Counted from the stretch's first letter, positions 1 through 12,724 are shown. The stretch is 64,000 nucleotides of DNA from Eupeodes corollae (GCF_945859685.1 NC_079149.1:103256863-103320862), one strand, 5' to 3'. Numbers and translations: made by a program. Notes: generated by a model from the sequence alone, not told the origin.

Positions 1-597
1 CATTTAAGGTAATTTTTTAATGAAAGATAAAGCTCAAGACAAATCTGAGATTATGCCGGAAATTTTACAAAAAGTCTTCCTCTTCATGGTTTTACTAAAA
101 ACCGAATTCGATAAGAATTATTTGTGTTACGAAAAGTCTTAAAAAGAGTTTAAGTTCAAATTTCCAAATAGAGGTTGTATCGCTGTCGTATGTGTTTTTG
201 TTCTGGAGTAAATTAAAAAAAGAAATACTTGTATCTTTGTGTACTTACAAAATTCTAAGTGTAAAATTTGAAAGTTATAATTTGTGATGTAAAAATAAAG
301 AAAACAAATATCAATTTTTGGAGAAGATTCTCAACAATAATTTTCGGATTTTTTGAGCCCAACATACTAAACCTCTGGTTCTTATCGATCTTTCGACTTG
401 AGTTCTTGTGTTAAATGAACTTCAAAAGCCTAAAGGTGTCAGCATGAAAATACAGTGTATTTTTGTTTATAGAATGCCTCAATCTTAAGTTCTATTAAAT
501 TACGGACTACAGCAGCAATGTTCTTACTTGCACTTGAACGAAGAATATGGTTTCGATTCTTCACATCGCTATAAAGTTTAAGCAGCTCAAATTTTTC
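1..597. other. AT-rich sequence, no gene seen
   Basis: I see no coding region, RNA gene or clear repeat here. It ends at the left target duplication of the hAT-type element that follows. Confidence 0.5.
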
Positions 598-605
598 CAT
601 CAGTC

Positions 606-1149
606 TAGAGGTGTGTCAATCGTTCGTTTTAAAAGATTCAATCGTTCATATGTCGTTCAGTTCAATGATTCGTTCTTTTCAATCGTTCATTTTTTCAATC
701 GTTTTGGTATATGCTTCATTTGGATGCGAATAAAATTTGCAAATTTCATTCTATTCTAATCGTTCACTTTTTCAATCATTTAGGTTTCTGTTTCATTTTG
801 GTTTTGAATGGAAAATAAGCGTGTGGAACCATATGGAACTTTTTGCAGTAGAGTAGGTAAGGTTAAGGTACTTCATTTTCATTCAGTTTCGGTCTTTAAA
901 ACGATTAGTATTGAAATAATTGATTGATTGTTTCAAAGCTATGTTTAATCCCCATTTTATATCATTTCATTTGAAAATAAGAATAAGTTGGATGAACGAA
1001 ACATATTTCTTTCCCTTTAAAACGAAAGACAGCATGATGAAACGATTGACATTGAGAACGATTGGTTTGGTTTACTACGATTGCATTCACTCAATCTTTT
1101 TGATGAACGGTTCATAAAGACCGAATCAATCACGATTGACACAGGTCTA
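606..1149. mobile_element. Non-autonomous hAT-type element with perfect 8-bp TSD
   Basis: The 544-bp segment is flanked on both sides by the same 8 bases, CATCAGTC (598-605 and 1150-1157). Its ends are inverted: the left begins TAGAGGTGTGTCAATCGT and the right, read on the other strand, begins TAGACCTGTGTCAATCGT (16 of 18 match). An 8-bp duplication and a terminal YARNG pattern (here TAGAG/TAGAC) are signatures of the hAT superfamily. The left third is packed with about seven copies of TCAATCGTTCATTT-like sequence and the right third carries the inverse AACGATTG motif, so subterminal repeats run inward from both ends; in hAT elements such repeats bind transposase. No transposase is encoded; the short open frames inside (547-759, 920-1117) are repeat-derived chance frames. 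It must be mobilised by an enzyme made elsewhere. Confidence 0.82.
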
Positions 1150-1157
1150 CATCAGTC

Positions 1158-1566
1158 TTTCTTTAACCGTACAAGAAGAAAGGAAGTGCTACGACTGCGA
1201 TTGTGTCTGGAAAATTTTACCATTTTTTTTAAATAATTTTTTACAATTTCAAAGTGTTATTCAAGCTTTAATCTTTAAATTTTCAGTATTAACGTAGCCT
1301 AAGACATTATTGACTTTTTACTTGCTTCAAAAGATCACAGCTTTTAAATTGATGGCAAATAACGGGATATGTTTAAATAAAAATTTCGTATTATACAAAT
1401 GTACACTTCGGCGTATACGAATTTTTTTAGTTTTTCATGGGAAATTATTAAAAATCGGTCTCCTAGGTTCCTAGAATCTTTAAAGAGAACAAAATGATTA
1501 GATGTTTTATCTTAATTCAACTAAACTTTTAAACAAGATTGACCAAATGTGCTTAGAACATATTAA
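1158..1566. other. AT-rich spacer, no gene seen
   Basis: No open frame, repeat or RNA signal is recognisable between the hAT-type element and the first family A copy. Confidence 0.5.
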
Positions 1567-2692
1567 CAGGGAGTTATTTTAATAGGTCCGATTTGTCGAA
1601 TTGAATTTTGACATTTCTCGACGTTTCAAGGTGTCTAGAGTCGAAATAAAAGATGTTTAGAGTGATGTCTGTGCGTGCGTGTGTACGCGACGCTTTTTAG
1701 GTCGTACATAGCTCAAGAACCAGAAGAGATATCGACTTCAAATAAATGTTGATATACAGATAATAATGCAGAAAAATTCAGAAAGGGCTCTGAAGAAAAT
1801 TGCGTAGTTTTTTTTTACCAAAGCAGTTTTAAAAAATGGTGAACATTTTGGTTAACCCTTAATATCTCACGAACCAATAATGTTAGAGAGTTATACCAAA
1901 CAAATACATTTTGGAAAAAAAACAATTAACGGTTTTGTTTATAAATCAATAAAACTGAAAAAAATATTTGTCAACTCGAAAATTTTACGAGCAAAATATG
2001 ATTTTATCTTCAAAACATTTTTATGTAACAAGGAAAAACATTTTTAACATTTGGTGAAATTTTGAGAAAAATCTAATTGCCAGTTTCTTTTATAAAAATT
2101 AAAAACCTAAAAAAAAACATAACTCAAAGTTGGTGAAAATTGATTTTCGACTTAAATATTATCTTTTCCAAACTTTGAGATATTGGTTTTAAACTACTTT
2201 TAGCTATTACAAATTATTGTTGTCAATATTCAGTACAATAAAACAAAAAATAAAAACTTGAAAGAAAATTTAACAAAAGTTAATAAAAAATTAGTTTCGA
2301 CTCAAATATTTTTTTCAAAAATTTGAGATATTGGCTTTAAACTAATTTTATCTTATGAAAAATATTATTTTGAGAAAAATCGAATTGACTAAACTAAACT
2401 AAACCAATTAAAAGTTAGTCGAATTTGTATTTGTTTATATAACAATTAGGAACCTTTGCGAAATGCTACTAAAATTGGTAAAAATTGGTTAACGACTCAA
2501 AAACTCGTAAACAAAAATAGATTTTGAAATCAAACAATTCCATCAAATGCAAAATATTGTTGATTATTTTCAATTTTCTTAGAATGATTTAACTGATAAC
2601 TTTTTTAACCAAACATGAAAACCTACAAACTTAAGCAAGAAAAATGGACTTATGGGAAGTTATCAGTGTGGGTCGCATCCAAGCCTCTTTTT
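1567..2692 (-). mobile_element. Dispersed repeat family A, full-length copy
   Basis: This copy lies tail-first on +. The tail (1567-1800) has an alternating purine-pyrimidine tract TGTGCGTGCGTGTGTACGCG and the phrase ATAGCTCAAGAACCAGAAGA. The core (about 1980-2600) repeats units with TTTTCGACT, ATATTGTT and CGAATTGAC at spacings of 150-200 bp. The head (2648-2692) reads, on the minus strand, AAAAAAGAGGCTTGGATGCGACCCACACTGATAACTTCCCAT. The same head, core and tail recur in the same order near 22.1-22.7, 30.4-31.1 and 46.0-47.1 kb. It has no open frame worth calling and no terminal inverted repeat, so its class is unknown; it behaves like a non-autonomous mobile element. Confidence 0.7.
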
Positions 2693-5204
2693 TAATTTGT
2701 ATTTAAAACCTGAAGCCCTGTTTTTTTCTCCTTCAAAATCCAGCTCTGTCTTCTACCTGCAAAGGTAATAATTTTACACGATTGACAACCTTATAATTTT
2801 TTTAATTTTACTTGTCCATATGCTAATTGAGTTGAGAAATATATCACATTCCATTAGAATGAGTCATTATTGTTTTAAACAAAATAATAACTCATAAAAT
2901 TTTATACATTTGTATATTCTCAAATTACTTGATACAAATAAATAAATGCTAAGAGTCACTATTTTTTATTTTTATTGATGTCAGCCTGTCAGGTTATACA
3001 AATAAATGTTATTTGCTCCGGATTTTTATTTTTTAACAGGTCCCACAGAACATCGATAAAATTTTATAGTACTTGCTTCGAGTATAATGATATATTTTAT
3101 TTAAATAAAATTATAAAATGTTAATTATTATTGCACAAAAAAAAAAACTGTTTTTGAACGTTAAACGTTCTTATATCTGTGCCAATGTTTTTTATATTTT
3201 TTTACATTTTATTGTTGGTATAAAAATTCTTGTTTGTTAAATAAACAATAAAAAAAGAAACTTCATCAATAAATTAATCTATTTAACTATTATTCTTCGT
3301 GATTCTGCAATAAACTTTGAAACTTGTAATGGGCAACATATCGCTAACAGGTGTTGTTATATTTTTTTCTGTTTTCTTTATAAATTTGATATTGATTTGA
3401 AATCTATTTCTGAACTGTATAGCAACAAAAATAAACTATGTATCGCACATAAAATTTTATTATGCCATGTTTTTTCTTTATTTTTTCTAAAAATAGTTCA
3501 ATTTTGCATAATGTTTGTTAATTAAATTTTAAACTGTTCTGCTTTTCTGTTTTTTTCTTTAAAACTAGTTTTGGCAGAAATATTTTTTAAAAGTAACTGA
3601 AACTGTTTTGTTTTTTATTTTCTTCGTCTTATTTTATTGACTTTTTGCTGAAATCGTAGAACAGACTTTTATTTTATTCTTTGGACTTCTAATCAATGAA
3701 CTTAAAAGCACTTTCATCTAGACTTAATATTTATTCAGTTGTTAATTTTTGAGAATTTTAAGTTTTCATATATGTATTGTGTTTTTGGAATTTTTTCATA
3801 TTATTTTCTTTCATAAATTTGTAGAATTTTAAAGAAATCGATTAATTTTTGACAGAACAAGAAGAATATTTGTGACATAACTTCATATTCTTGTGTTTGT
3901 TTGAGGTCGATGATGTTTGAGTTAAGACAGGTGAAATATTTAAATTGTTTTAAAATTTAAATAACTACGCAAAATGAATACAATAGTACCGACATTTCTT
4001 CGAGCTATCGACGATGATCGTGTGATCTATTGGCTTCTGGTTTTTTGCTAAGCTGTCACTTTTGAAACTGTAATATTTTGACGATATTACTAAAAATGTT
4101 GCTAAATTGTTAAAATTTACTACAAAAATGGTAAAATATAACAGTCACAGACCGAAGAAAGACAAACGAATTTTTGAATTTTTGCTATAGCAATAGTGAA
4201 ATTAGTGGACAAAAAATTGAGCTGTTTGGACAAGTTGGAAACCTTGTGATTCACTTATGAATATCTGAGAATATTTGTGGTGTAGAATCTTTGACAACTT
4301 TTGGTACTAGTCATTTTATAAAAGACATCGTATTTTGCATAAAAGTTAAAGACTTTAAAATTTTGTAAAGTTAAAAAAAACTCAAACCAGTCGATCACCA
4401 GACTTATCTTTTATATTTTTTAGGTGAATAGAATCGTCCGAACTTTTATTGAAAAATCATCTCCAGCTATGGCGTCGATTTTAACTTTGAGGACTACTTT
4501 AATAAAAGTATTTATGTCGTTGCGTTTGGGTATCGAAAATCCAAGATTTATTTTTTGAAGAGCCTCTCAATTTGTCACTGCTTATATCGATTTTTAAGTT
4601 GTGATTGGACGTTGTTACTTCTTAAAGAGGTGATCACAATTGCCTACCAAGATTTCACACCGTTTTTTAGAGCTAGCTACTTGAAAAATAAGGTCAACAT
4701 CAATTCTTCATAATTTGAATCTAGACATACAAAATTTAATTTGTAAAGCTATCAAGGACGTTAGGTTGAAAATGTATACGAATTGATCATGAAAAAGTTC
4801 ATGAAAAATATATGGTAGCTCTGATTAGTGAATCCTTTCTTCTTTACAATACAATAATTATCATGTTCGAAAACATTTTCTATTTATAAATATCACAATG
4901 GAACTTCTTATTGGAAAACAATTTGTGGTATCTTATTTAGCTTCTGATAAACCTGAAGTTTCGAACAAAACTTGAATTTTAATACTTTTAAAGTTTGGAA
5001 AAATACTTTCTGGAGTTAGTTTTTAGTACAGATTTCAAATTCTAACTTCGATTTTTACAATCTATTAAAATTTTAAAACTACCCGTTTACAACATGCATT
5101 TTTCCATTTTCGTATATATTTAAAAAAAAATCCAGATAGCACGTTTTATTAAAACCAGGACAAAACGTCCTTTTTGTTCAGAGTGCATTCATTTGTATGG
5201 AAGT
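2693..5204. other. AT-rich stretch without recognisable genes
   Basis: About 2.5 kb of low-complexity AT-rich DNA with many T and A runs. I see no conserved coding motif on either strand and no paired repeat ends. Ancient repeat remnants are likely but not demonstrable by eye. Confidence 0.45.
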
Positions 5205-5835
5205 GAAAATTGTCAGTTAAAAGTTTAAAAATTACCAACAATATTTTTCATAAAATGAAATAGTTTCATTTCAAAATCTAGTTTTTTTTAAACAGATTTT
5301 TAGTCGAAAGCACGTTTTTACCAATTTTGCGTACTATTTTTTGTAGATTTTATTTTTTTTATGAAAAGACGGACTGTTGGATTTTTATAAACAAAACTAC
5401 TGAATATCGAAAACAATATTTTCTGTGAAATAAAAAAAGTTTCCAGACAATGTTTATAATTTTTGAAAAGCTATTTGAACCGAAAGTGAATTTTTGCCAA
5501 GTTTTCAATTAGATTTTTCTCAAAATTTGACTGAATGTTGAATACAATATTTTATAAAAGTAGTTTAAAGCCAATATCCTAAAGTTTTGAAAAGACGTTT
5601 GAGTAGAAAATGAATTTTTATCAACTTATATTTTTTTTAGGTTTTTATTTTTTGTAAAATAAATAATTCCCCGAATGTTTAAAACAATATTTTTTACAAG
5701 TTTAAATTAGTGGTAAACCATAATCTCAAATATTTATATATTTATAAAAGATATTTGAGTAAAAATTCAATTTTTACTATGAGTAAAATTTTAACAAATG
5801 TTAAAAACGTTTTGTTTATACAATTTTTGAGGTGA
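5205..5835 (+). repeat. Family A core fragment (head and tail missing)
   Basis: Several degenerate core units follow each other, each with an AGTCGAAA-like step (about 5302, 5477, 5601, 5757), then ATTTTTACCAA, a T-rich run, GTTTTTATTTTTTGTAAA and AATGTTGAAAACAATATTTT. The order matches the intact core at 46247-46806. Unit spacing varies (175, 124, 156), so parts have been lost. The conserved GAGGCTGGGATGCGACCC head is absent. Confidence 0.65.
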
Positions 5836-7589
5836 TATAATTTTTTAATGGGATATAAATTTTTAATTAAAGCCATCAAAATCCATTGGAAAATTGTAGT
5901 AAGTCTCAATATAATTTTTCTTAGATAATGTCTATATTATGGATAATAAGTAAACTTCCATTGGCAAATAAATTATATTTTTTTATCATAACCATCTTAT
6001 CACTCTCAATAAACCAACTTTACCACATTCAAACTCAAAAGAAAAAAATGTTCTTCCCCTTTCAGGAATTTGATTTCTAAATGATATCAATTTGAAGCTA
6101 TAGCACATCTATCAAACAAAAAAAATGTCATTAACAAGAAACTATGGTATGCTATGCCATTATCTGTCTATAGGTTGTTTTTTAAATCACCCTTTATTTA
6201 CGAGTTTCATTCAAAGCTATGAATTATAATGAATGACCCAAAGGAATGTCTGTCTATAAAGTTATACTGTTTCCAAAATGATAAAGTATTCACCTAAATA
6301 TTCCATTTAAATGTTTCTTTTTTTCTGTTTAATTTTATTTTGAAAAAGATTTATATCTTGACTTGATCGATGATGTGTTGCACCCAACATATTTAGGCTA
6401 ACACGCAGGAGATACATAATATAAAAAAAGATTTAAAACTGCTGCATTTTAAATTTTATTCTAACCAAAAAAAAAAAGATAAAGAAAAATACAGAAATTA
6501 GTCAGAAGAACTGCGGGTAACCGTAAATTATGTGGAAATTCCATAAATTCCATTCCATCAGATAGATCAAATTTAATATATTCAAAAGTTCTATTTCGTT
6601 GTTGATAGGTTTTATTTTTATTTCTATTTTATTATTTTCATTTCTTTTTTGAAATTTTTTAACCTTTTTTTTTGTCTGAAAACCTTTTTTCTGATGGTGT
6701 TAGAAGAAAAGATTTAGTGGGGCAATTTATAATTTAAGTTTCTCCTTATCGAATAAAGGTTTTTTTTTCTTAATTTTATTTTTATGGTAGACATTTTAGT
6801 TAAGCACCGTAATAAATCAATAGATTGTCATTTTGTTGAAATACTGTCTTCAATTGATTTTTGTTGTATTTAAAAAGTCCAATGAAGAGACTTGAACCGA
6901 TGAGGCCTACAACAAGAAATACCGAAATAGATTTTTCCAATTGCAAGAGTTGATAAAATGTTAACAAATTCATGTTGAATTTTCAAACAAAAAGGTCTTA
7001 AAACAACCCAGAATGTTAAACAGTTATCATTAAAAAAGTGTTCTCAATTAACGACTACTTTAAGGGGCGCATTTTCATATATGAACACGTAACTTAAGAA
7101 ACACTACGTCACTGGAAATTCGTCTTAAGGTTCTTGCCTCACTCATTTTTACCATTATTTTAAAGGATTTTGCGATAGTTCCTCCCCTCAAAAGTTTAAC
7201 CGTAATATTCACGCTTCTAAGAATGCCAATAAGCTTATACGCTTGCAACGAACTTGTTCTGTCCTAGAAAGTTCAAAGATTTGTTCTTTAGCCGAACTTG
7301 CGAATATGCGAGAATTCAAAACCGATGGTTATCGACACTTTCTTTCAAACACCTCTAATTTTTCAAACATTGTGCCTTTGGCTTAATAAAGGTATACAAA
7401 ACCCTTTAAGTGTCCGATAATTATTAAAAAAATTGTGAAATGATATTCATGACGAAAATTCACCAAATTGTGATCTGCAGACAAAAATTCACCAAATTGT
7501 GATCTTGGAGAATTGTAATGATTTTTGTTTTGAGAGATCTTATACTTTTCATTATTTTTGGATGATCGTTCTTTGACCCAGTGGGCTCA
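5836..7589. other. AT-rich stretch; minor repeat traces
   Basis: No gene is recognisable. Two details are visible. Around 6180-6194 the minus strand reads TAAAGGGTGATTT, like the terminal repeat of the mariner-type element at 27253-28062, possibly a stray end. At 7451-7506 a 29-bp unit containing AAAATTCACCAAATTGTGATCT is tandemly duplicated. A weak LINE C-terminus-like frame on + around 7160-7385 could not be assigned. Confidence 0.4.
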
Positions 7590-7795
7590 AATTAATCCAC
7601 AATCTTGAAAACAATAAATCCGCCGACTCATCCACCAAGTGTGGGAAGAGGAAAGTATGCCCAATGATTCCTCAAATACCTCAATATGCCCAAACTACAA
7701 AAAAGCATGTATCACTTTGGCTTCAGACCAGGCAGATCAATGCTAGACTAAATATTGACATAAATGAGGAATGCAGCTGGATATTTTTCTAGAGC
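7590..7795 (+). mobile_element. RTE-like LINE reverse transcriptase fragment
   Basis: Across shifting frames on + this translates to pieces typical of RTE-clade reverse transcriptase: VWEEESMPN followed by a CPNYKK-like step and FGFRPGRSMLD, which corresponds to the GFRPGRSTxDQIF box before the catalytic palm. Stops and frameshifts break it. The matching C-terminal end of an RTE element occurs on the same strand at 8820-9300, with a LINE of opposite orientation between, so this is probably the left half of one interrupted RTE copy. It is non-functional. Confidence 0.6.
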
Positions 7796-7852
7796 ATAAA
7801 TTGTTAAAATAACGGTAAAAGAGGGAGAGACAGGAAACTTTACGACGATGTA

Positions 7853-8750
7853 CTAGCGACGTAAAGATCCTATGATGGTGTTATTAGTAATCAATCTAAA
7901 TGCTCTACGTTCAATACTGTCCAAGAGGCTTAAGTAAGTTGCAAGAGCACCAGCCCAGATATGGGAGTTATACTCAAGCTTTGGACGAATATAAGTCTTT
8001 TTGATAACAGCCAGATCAGAGGAACAGAAAAACTTCTTGCATCGCCTCAGAAAACCCAAACATCTGTCGTTCCACAAGTTGATGTTACACATACCGAGGA
8101 TATCGGGATCTTCAGTCTCCTCGATGCAAGTGCCATCCAGGGACAATGGGAAGGAGGGTATATCTCGCATTAGGTTTTCGAAGCATTAAATTCCACGCGG
8201 TTTTTATTAATGAACTTATCATATTTTGTCGTTGCAGTTCCACATTCGAAGTTCCACGAAAACGAATATGAAAAGTTAAGAGCACTATCGTCAGCGAAGC
8301 AATGTATTGGATTAGAAGTTGTAGACAGAAGATCATCAATAGAAATGAGAAAGAGTGTTGGAAATGGAACAGAGCCCTGTGGCACACCAGCATTTATTTT
8401 GTGGTTTTCAGACTTAAATCCATTCAATACAACTTGTATTAAACGATTCGAAAGGTAATTACTAATCGGATTCGTGAAAACCGAAAGCACGCATTTTCGA
8501 TAAGAGAGCCTGATGTCAAACCTATCAAATGCTTTTGAAATATCAAGTGCGCTAATCTTGCTTTCTCCAAAACAATGCAAAGATTTGATCCACTGTTCGG
8601 TGAGATGAACCATGAAATCACCAGTGGACCTATTGCTAAGAAAACCGTATTGTCGGTTATTAAGAAACCTTTCGATATTCGAAATATTTTTTGAGAACAG
8701 GCGAAACGCGTTGGTCTTAAATCGAATGAGGAAAAACAAAGCCTCATCTG
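7853..8750 (-). mobile_element. Jockey/CR1-like LINE, reverse transcriptase relic
   Basis: Minus-strand frames give, in order, QYGFLSNRSTGD, ALDISKAFDRFD (catalytic box A, D in place), NAGVPQGS (box B), then CFADDSALNFSYSF, the catalytic DD box near 8290-8302. After frameshifts around 8170 the thumb and C-terminal part continues: LGFLRRCKKFFCSSDL, RPKLEYNSHIWAGA and RRAFRLI. This is the arrangement in jockey/CR1-type elements. The 5' part (endonuclease) and the far 3' end are missing and at least two frameshifts separate the pieces. A better-preserved relative of the same family lies at 42175-43330. It sits between two RTE pieces of opposite strand, consistent with insertion into an older RTE copy. 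Confidence 0.82.
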
Positions 8751-8819
8751 TCCACTACCTACGACAAACGTCGCTGTTGGGAGCAGTAATTTCGAGGTGG
8801 AAATCTGACGAAGGATTAA

Positions 8820-9300
8820 AAAGTGGAAATCAGATGGAATTTTACCCTGGCGAACCGCTCATACTTTTGGTTGGCCAAACAAATTTGTTTAAAACTTCAT
8901 TCTCAAAAGACATACTGCACAGTTTATGAAACACTAGTTTTACCAGTTCAACACTGCGGTACCGAGTTCTGGACGAAAAGTTCAAAGGGAACTTTCGAGA
9001 GAACAAATTCTGGATACTTGGTGCTGAATGAGAAAAGAAGATTCAACAGTGAACTGTACGAATTTTATCAAGACTTATCAAAGAGCGAAAACTTGCCGCC
9101 GACTACACTAGCTCAGCCTTCAGATTCAAGACGACGACGAGGAAGACCGAACCTCATCTAAAAAGAGCAGGTTATTGACACAAGAACGCTTGGTCTCGCT
9201 GACTGGAGGAAGCTTGCAAGGGACGCCAAATGATGGAAGAATGCAATACCTCAGAAACTGAGACACTCATTGAATCCTGAGCTGGATAAGTAAGTTAGAA
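8820..9300 (+). mobile_element. RTE-like LINE, C-terminal end of polymerase ORF
   Basis: The + strand encodes LANRSYFWLAKQI, then YETLVLPVQHCGTEFWT, then FNSELYEFYQDL, then QPSDSRRRRGRPN, and after one frame change VIDTRTLGLADWRKLARDAK. This is the C-terminal tail order of RTE-clade polyproteins (LANRCYFGL, LYKTLILPVLLYG, ELYELY, RGRPxxRW, ARTLGxxNWRxLARDR). The reverse transcriptase part immediately upstream has been replaced by a minus-strand LINE. It is broken by stops and shifts and cannot be active. Confidence 0.75.
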
Positions 9301-9360
9301 AGAATATTTTAAAAAAACTGATATGCTACAACATTTTTAAGGCTAGATTCGAATTCAGGA

Positions 9361-9627
9361 TATCCATGAAACATGATAGTTAGTGCGTAAGACGCTCATG
9401 CTAAAGGCCTTGGGTTCAATCCCTGCCTGAGCCACCTAAGGTTTTGTTCACGGGACTACTGCCTCTTGCGAGAAATTGTGATGGAAAGTGCTTTTTCAAA
9501 TAGCCGTCTAGATTTGGCATAAGAACTGTAGGTCCCTTCCATTCCTGACATTACTCGAACATAGGAGAGTTGTTGAGTCACTTAGCCCTTTTTCTCTACA
9601 AGCTTTTGCGCCATCTTATTTATTTAA
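9361..9627 (+). mobile_element. tRNA-derived SINE, diverged copy
   Basis: It matches the SINE at 60420-60721 along its whole length: CATGATAGTTAGTGCG near the start, the RNA polymerase III B box GTTCAATCCC at 9414-9423, ACTGCCTCTTGCGAG, TAGGTCCC, TTCCATTCCTGACA, and the end TTGCGCCATCTTATTTATT. The B box is exact to consensus GWTCRANNCC, which indicates a tRNA ancestor. No target duplication is visible, so this copy is older or trimmed. It lies just downstream of the RTE C-terminal relic; whether it borrows that element's 3' tail cannot be decided here. Confidence 0.75.
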
Positions 9628-11075
9628 GTAAATAGCTCCTCAACTGACAAATTTACTAGTTAATAAAACTACTATGCACGTTTTTGAAAAAAGTTAGATC
9701 GAGTTAGATCAAGCTCACTATTATACTTCTCATAATCATAAACGTTAATTCCAAAAAGTCATCTATTAAAAATATGTATGTACATAATGTGTTTAATTCA
9801 ATAATTCTTATTTTCTTATGTAAACATTAGTATAGTGTCAATCATCACAGATTAAAGAAAAAAAACCGACATTCATGGAATTTTGAAAAACTTGCTTAGT
9901 TATTATTAAAAAAAAAAAAACTGTTTTGGGAAATTCCTAACATTGAAAACCATCACCATCAAAACAACATTTTTTCAAGGTTAATGCCAAGAACTCTCAT
10001 GAATATTAGCGCGTATTTTTCTTTATTTTCTAAATTCCTTAATTAAGACCGAAAAAACACAAAAGAGGCAGACATACTATATGTACGAGTACATTTGTAT
10101 ACAATGTACAGTGCATCCCCCTCTTCCCTGTACAACTAAACAATTAAAAAAAAAAAACACTAAACTAATGTAATTGTTGAGGTTTCAAGCCCGAATAAGT
10201 GTGTTCCTTATGCCAACATAACAACAACAACTACAACATCAATAGACCTCCACTGACTATAGAGACATGAAACTATAGAAAAAGCAGATATATGTAATTA
10301 ACTGAGTAATTACATCCGCAGCAGGTTATAAGAACGCACGAATTAAAAACCGAACTCTCATATAGATACTCTCAGTATTTGTTCATGTGTCTGGAATTTC
10401 TTGAATTCAAGACTGTAATATGGAAGAATGTAAGTTAGAACCGCCCAAAGACGATTTTACAAAGAGACTTCCACATATAACTTTTTGTAATGAACCCAGA
10501 ATAAAAAAAAACTAATTAAATTTAATTTCATAGTGCGGCCAGATGAAAGATTGATAGCGTGTAACACAAAACCACAATTAAATCGTTTGAGTGATAATTT
10601 TTTAGTTTTTTTTTTGGGGAAAATTAAAACAACATTAGAGAGACTATAAAATGAGATTTAATGGTTTTCTAGAGGCGTTTACGTCTGATGTGTCGTGTAT
10701 GTCAGTTTTCAGTTTTTTTTTGAGAGCTGCGGCATTTTAAGAATTTCTTGGGTGATCTAGGATTTTAATTTCGAGATAAATTTATAAATGCAATTAAATT
10801 TCTGTTTCGAATGCATTTTTTAACAACCTATTGTTAATGACTTAACATTTTACGCAGCAGTTTCCTAAACGACTCCAAAACTTTAAACCATTGTTTTCAT
10901 TTTGCTAACTAGTCTATTGCTTTTTCACTTTTATTAAAAAAAATGGGCATCCGAACATGTGTATTCGTTGAAATCGTTTAAAATAAACGAAAACATCTTC
11001 GAAACCTATTTAATTGCTTAAAGTGTATTTTATATTTTACTTAATTATTTAAAATGTTCTTTTAATACAAATTTA
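9628..11075. other. AT-rich stretch, no gene seen
   Basis: Low-complexity AT-rich DNA with A and T runs and one ATGTACGAGTACATTTGTAT stretch around 10080. No coding motif, repeat end or RNA signature is recognisable. Confidence 0.45.
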
Positions 11076-11600
11076 AAAAGAGACTGATTATTTCTCTTTC
11101 TTGCCCGTCTGTCGATTTTTCTAAAACCCTAAGCAATGAGTTTTCAGTTTTTTTTTGAGAATTGTGGGTGGACTAGGATTTTAACTTCGGAGGAAATTCA
11201 TATCCAATTAAATCTTGTGTTTGGAATGTTTTAGCCAGGTATTATTTTAAACTTAATTAACTTCATGTTCCTTTTGTATGAAGTCAATACCAAATTAAAA
11301 AGAGGCTGATATGCGACCCATACTGATAACTTCCTATTCGTGCCCGTTATAGATTCTTCTAAGGCTAAAATAAAATAAAAAGAACAATATTTTTTTCTAT
11401 GTTTCAATAAGACTTGAGTTAAAAACCATTTCTTTTGTAAGGTTTTTATTTTTTGTAAAAAATACTATTACTTTGATTTTTTTTAAATTCTACCAAATGT
11501 TAAAAACGATATCTCTTGTTGCATACAATTATTTTGGAGTTAGTATCATTTTTTGTTCGTAAAATATTTGAGGTAACAAATATTGTTCAGTATTTAAAAA
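11076..11600 (+). repeat. Family A fragments (one degraded, one clear head)
   Basis: At 11296-11350 the + strand has the family A head: AAAAAGAGGCTGATATGCG, CCATACTGATAACTTCC and a CGTGCCCGTT variant. It is followed by a short core with GTTTTTATTTTTTGTAAA and CAAATGTTAAAAACGATAT. A weaker head, AAAAAGAGACTGATTA with CCCGTCTGTCGATTTTTCT, lies at 11076-11130. No tail is attached to either, so both are truncated copies. Confidence 0.6.
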
Positions 11601-12721
11601 AAAAATGCTCGTTAGTTCTAAATCTTCACTTGCCATACAAAAACGTAAAAAGAATAGTGAAGCCTTTATGCTAAAACGGTTCTTAACAGAACCGGTAACA
11701 AGGGATGATTATTTGTTCTTACTTCGAATTCATCGAGTTTTGGAATTTTTTGCAAAAAATAGTGTTAAAAACGGGTATTTCTGAGCTTGGGAGCATATAG
11801 CTTAAAACAGAGTTCGGGTTGGGAATCAACAATACATATTACATTCAGGAGTTTTTAACATTTCATCTCATAACTAATGAAAAATTTCGAAAAATAAATG
11901 AGATACTAAAATAATCAAGAAGATAGAGATTTTTAGTTTTTGAAAACATCGTATACATTTTCTTAGGAAGTACGCGGCTTTTATTTTAAGCCTTAAAACA
12001 GCGTATTACGTATTTTTTTGTTTGCAATTTCAGAGAGTTATTTGTTAAAATACATGAGGTCATATTCTAATTCAGGACAATAAATTCCTTAAAAAAAAAC
12101 TTAATTTTGTTAACCACTGTAGTTATATTGTCAATACCTCTCCCACTTTAAGACTTGGTTTTGAAATATAGAATACTTTTCCAAGTATAACCAAAAAACC
12201 TTGAATTTTTGAGTCAAGGTTTTCTTAAAATTTATCAATTAAAAAAAGTGTTATGATCTTTTTTTTTAGAACTGCATGAGCTGAAAATTTAACCACAAGT
12301 TTCTTTTAAATATGATGATAGTTTTCGGGTACTTAGTTTTTAAAAGACTACATTTTACCAATTGCATTCCTCTTAAAATGTTAGCTTCACTTTAATTTCT
12401 AGTAAAATTTGGATTAAAAGTTTTTAAAAATGTTGCGGCTTGAATTTTTTTTAAAAATGTAAAGATATCTATTAGAAAAATTTTTATAATATTTGAAATC
12501 TACTCTAAATAATTTTTTAAATTCAAAGTCGACTCTAAAAATGAGTCCTTGAATAAGAATTCATTTTTTGATAAAAGTTGAAAAGTGTATAAAATATGTT
12601 GTTAAGCACTCAAATCTTATTAATTTGACGTTTGTCCTTCATAACTAAAAATTAAAGAAGAATTTGTCCTGAAGATGAAGATTTTCAAAGATTTTGATCG
12701 TTTTAGAAACCCAAAATTGTT
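11601..12721. other. AT-rich stretch, no gene seen
   Basis: No convincing coding region, RNA gene or repeat boundary up to the left target duplication of the MITE at 12725. Confidence 0.45.
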
Positions 12722-12724
12722 TAA

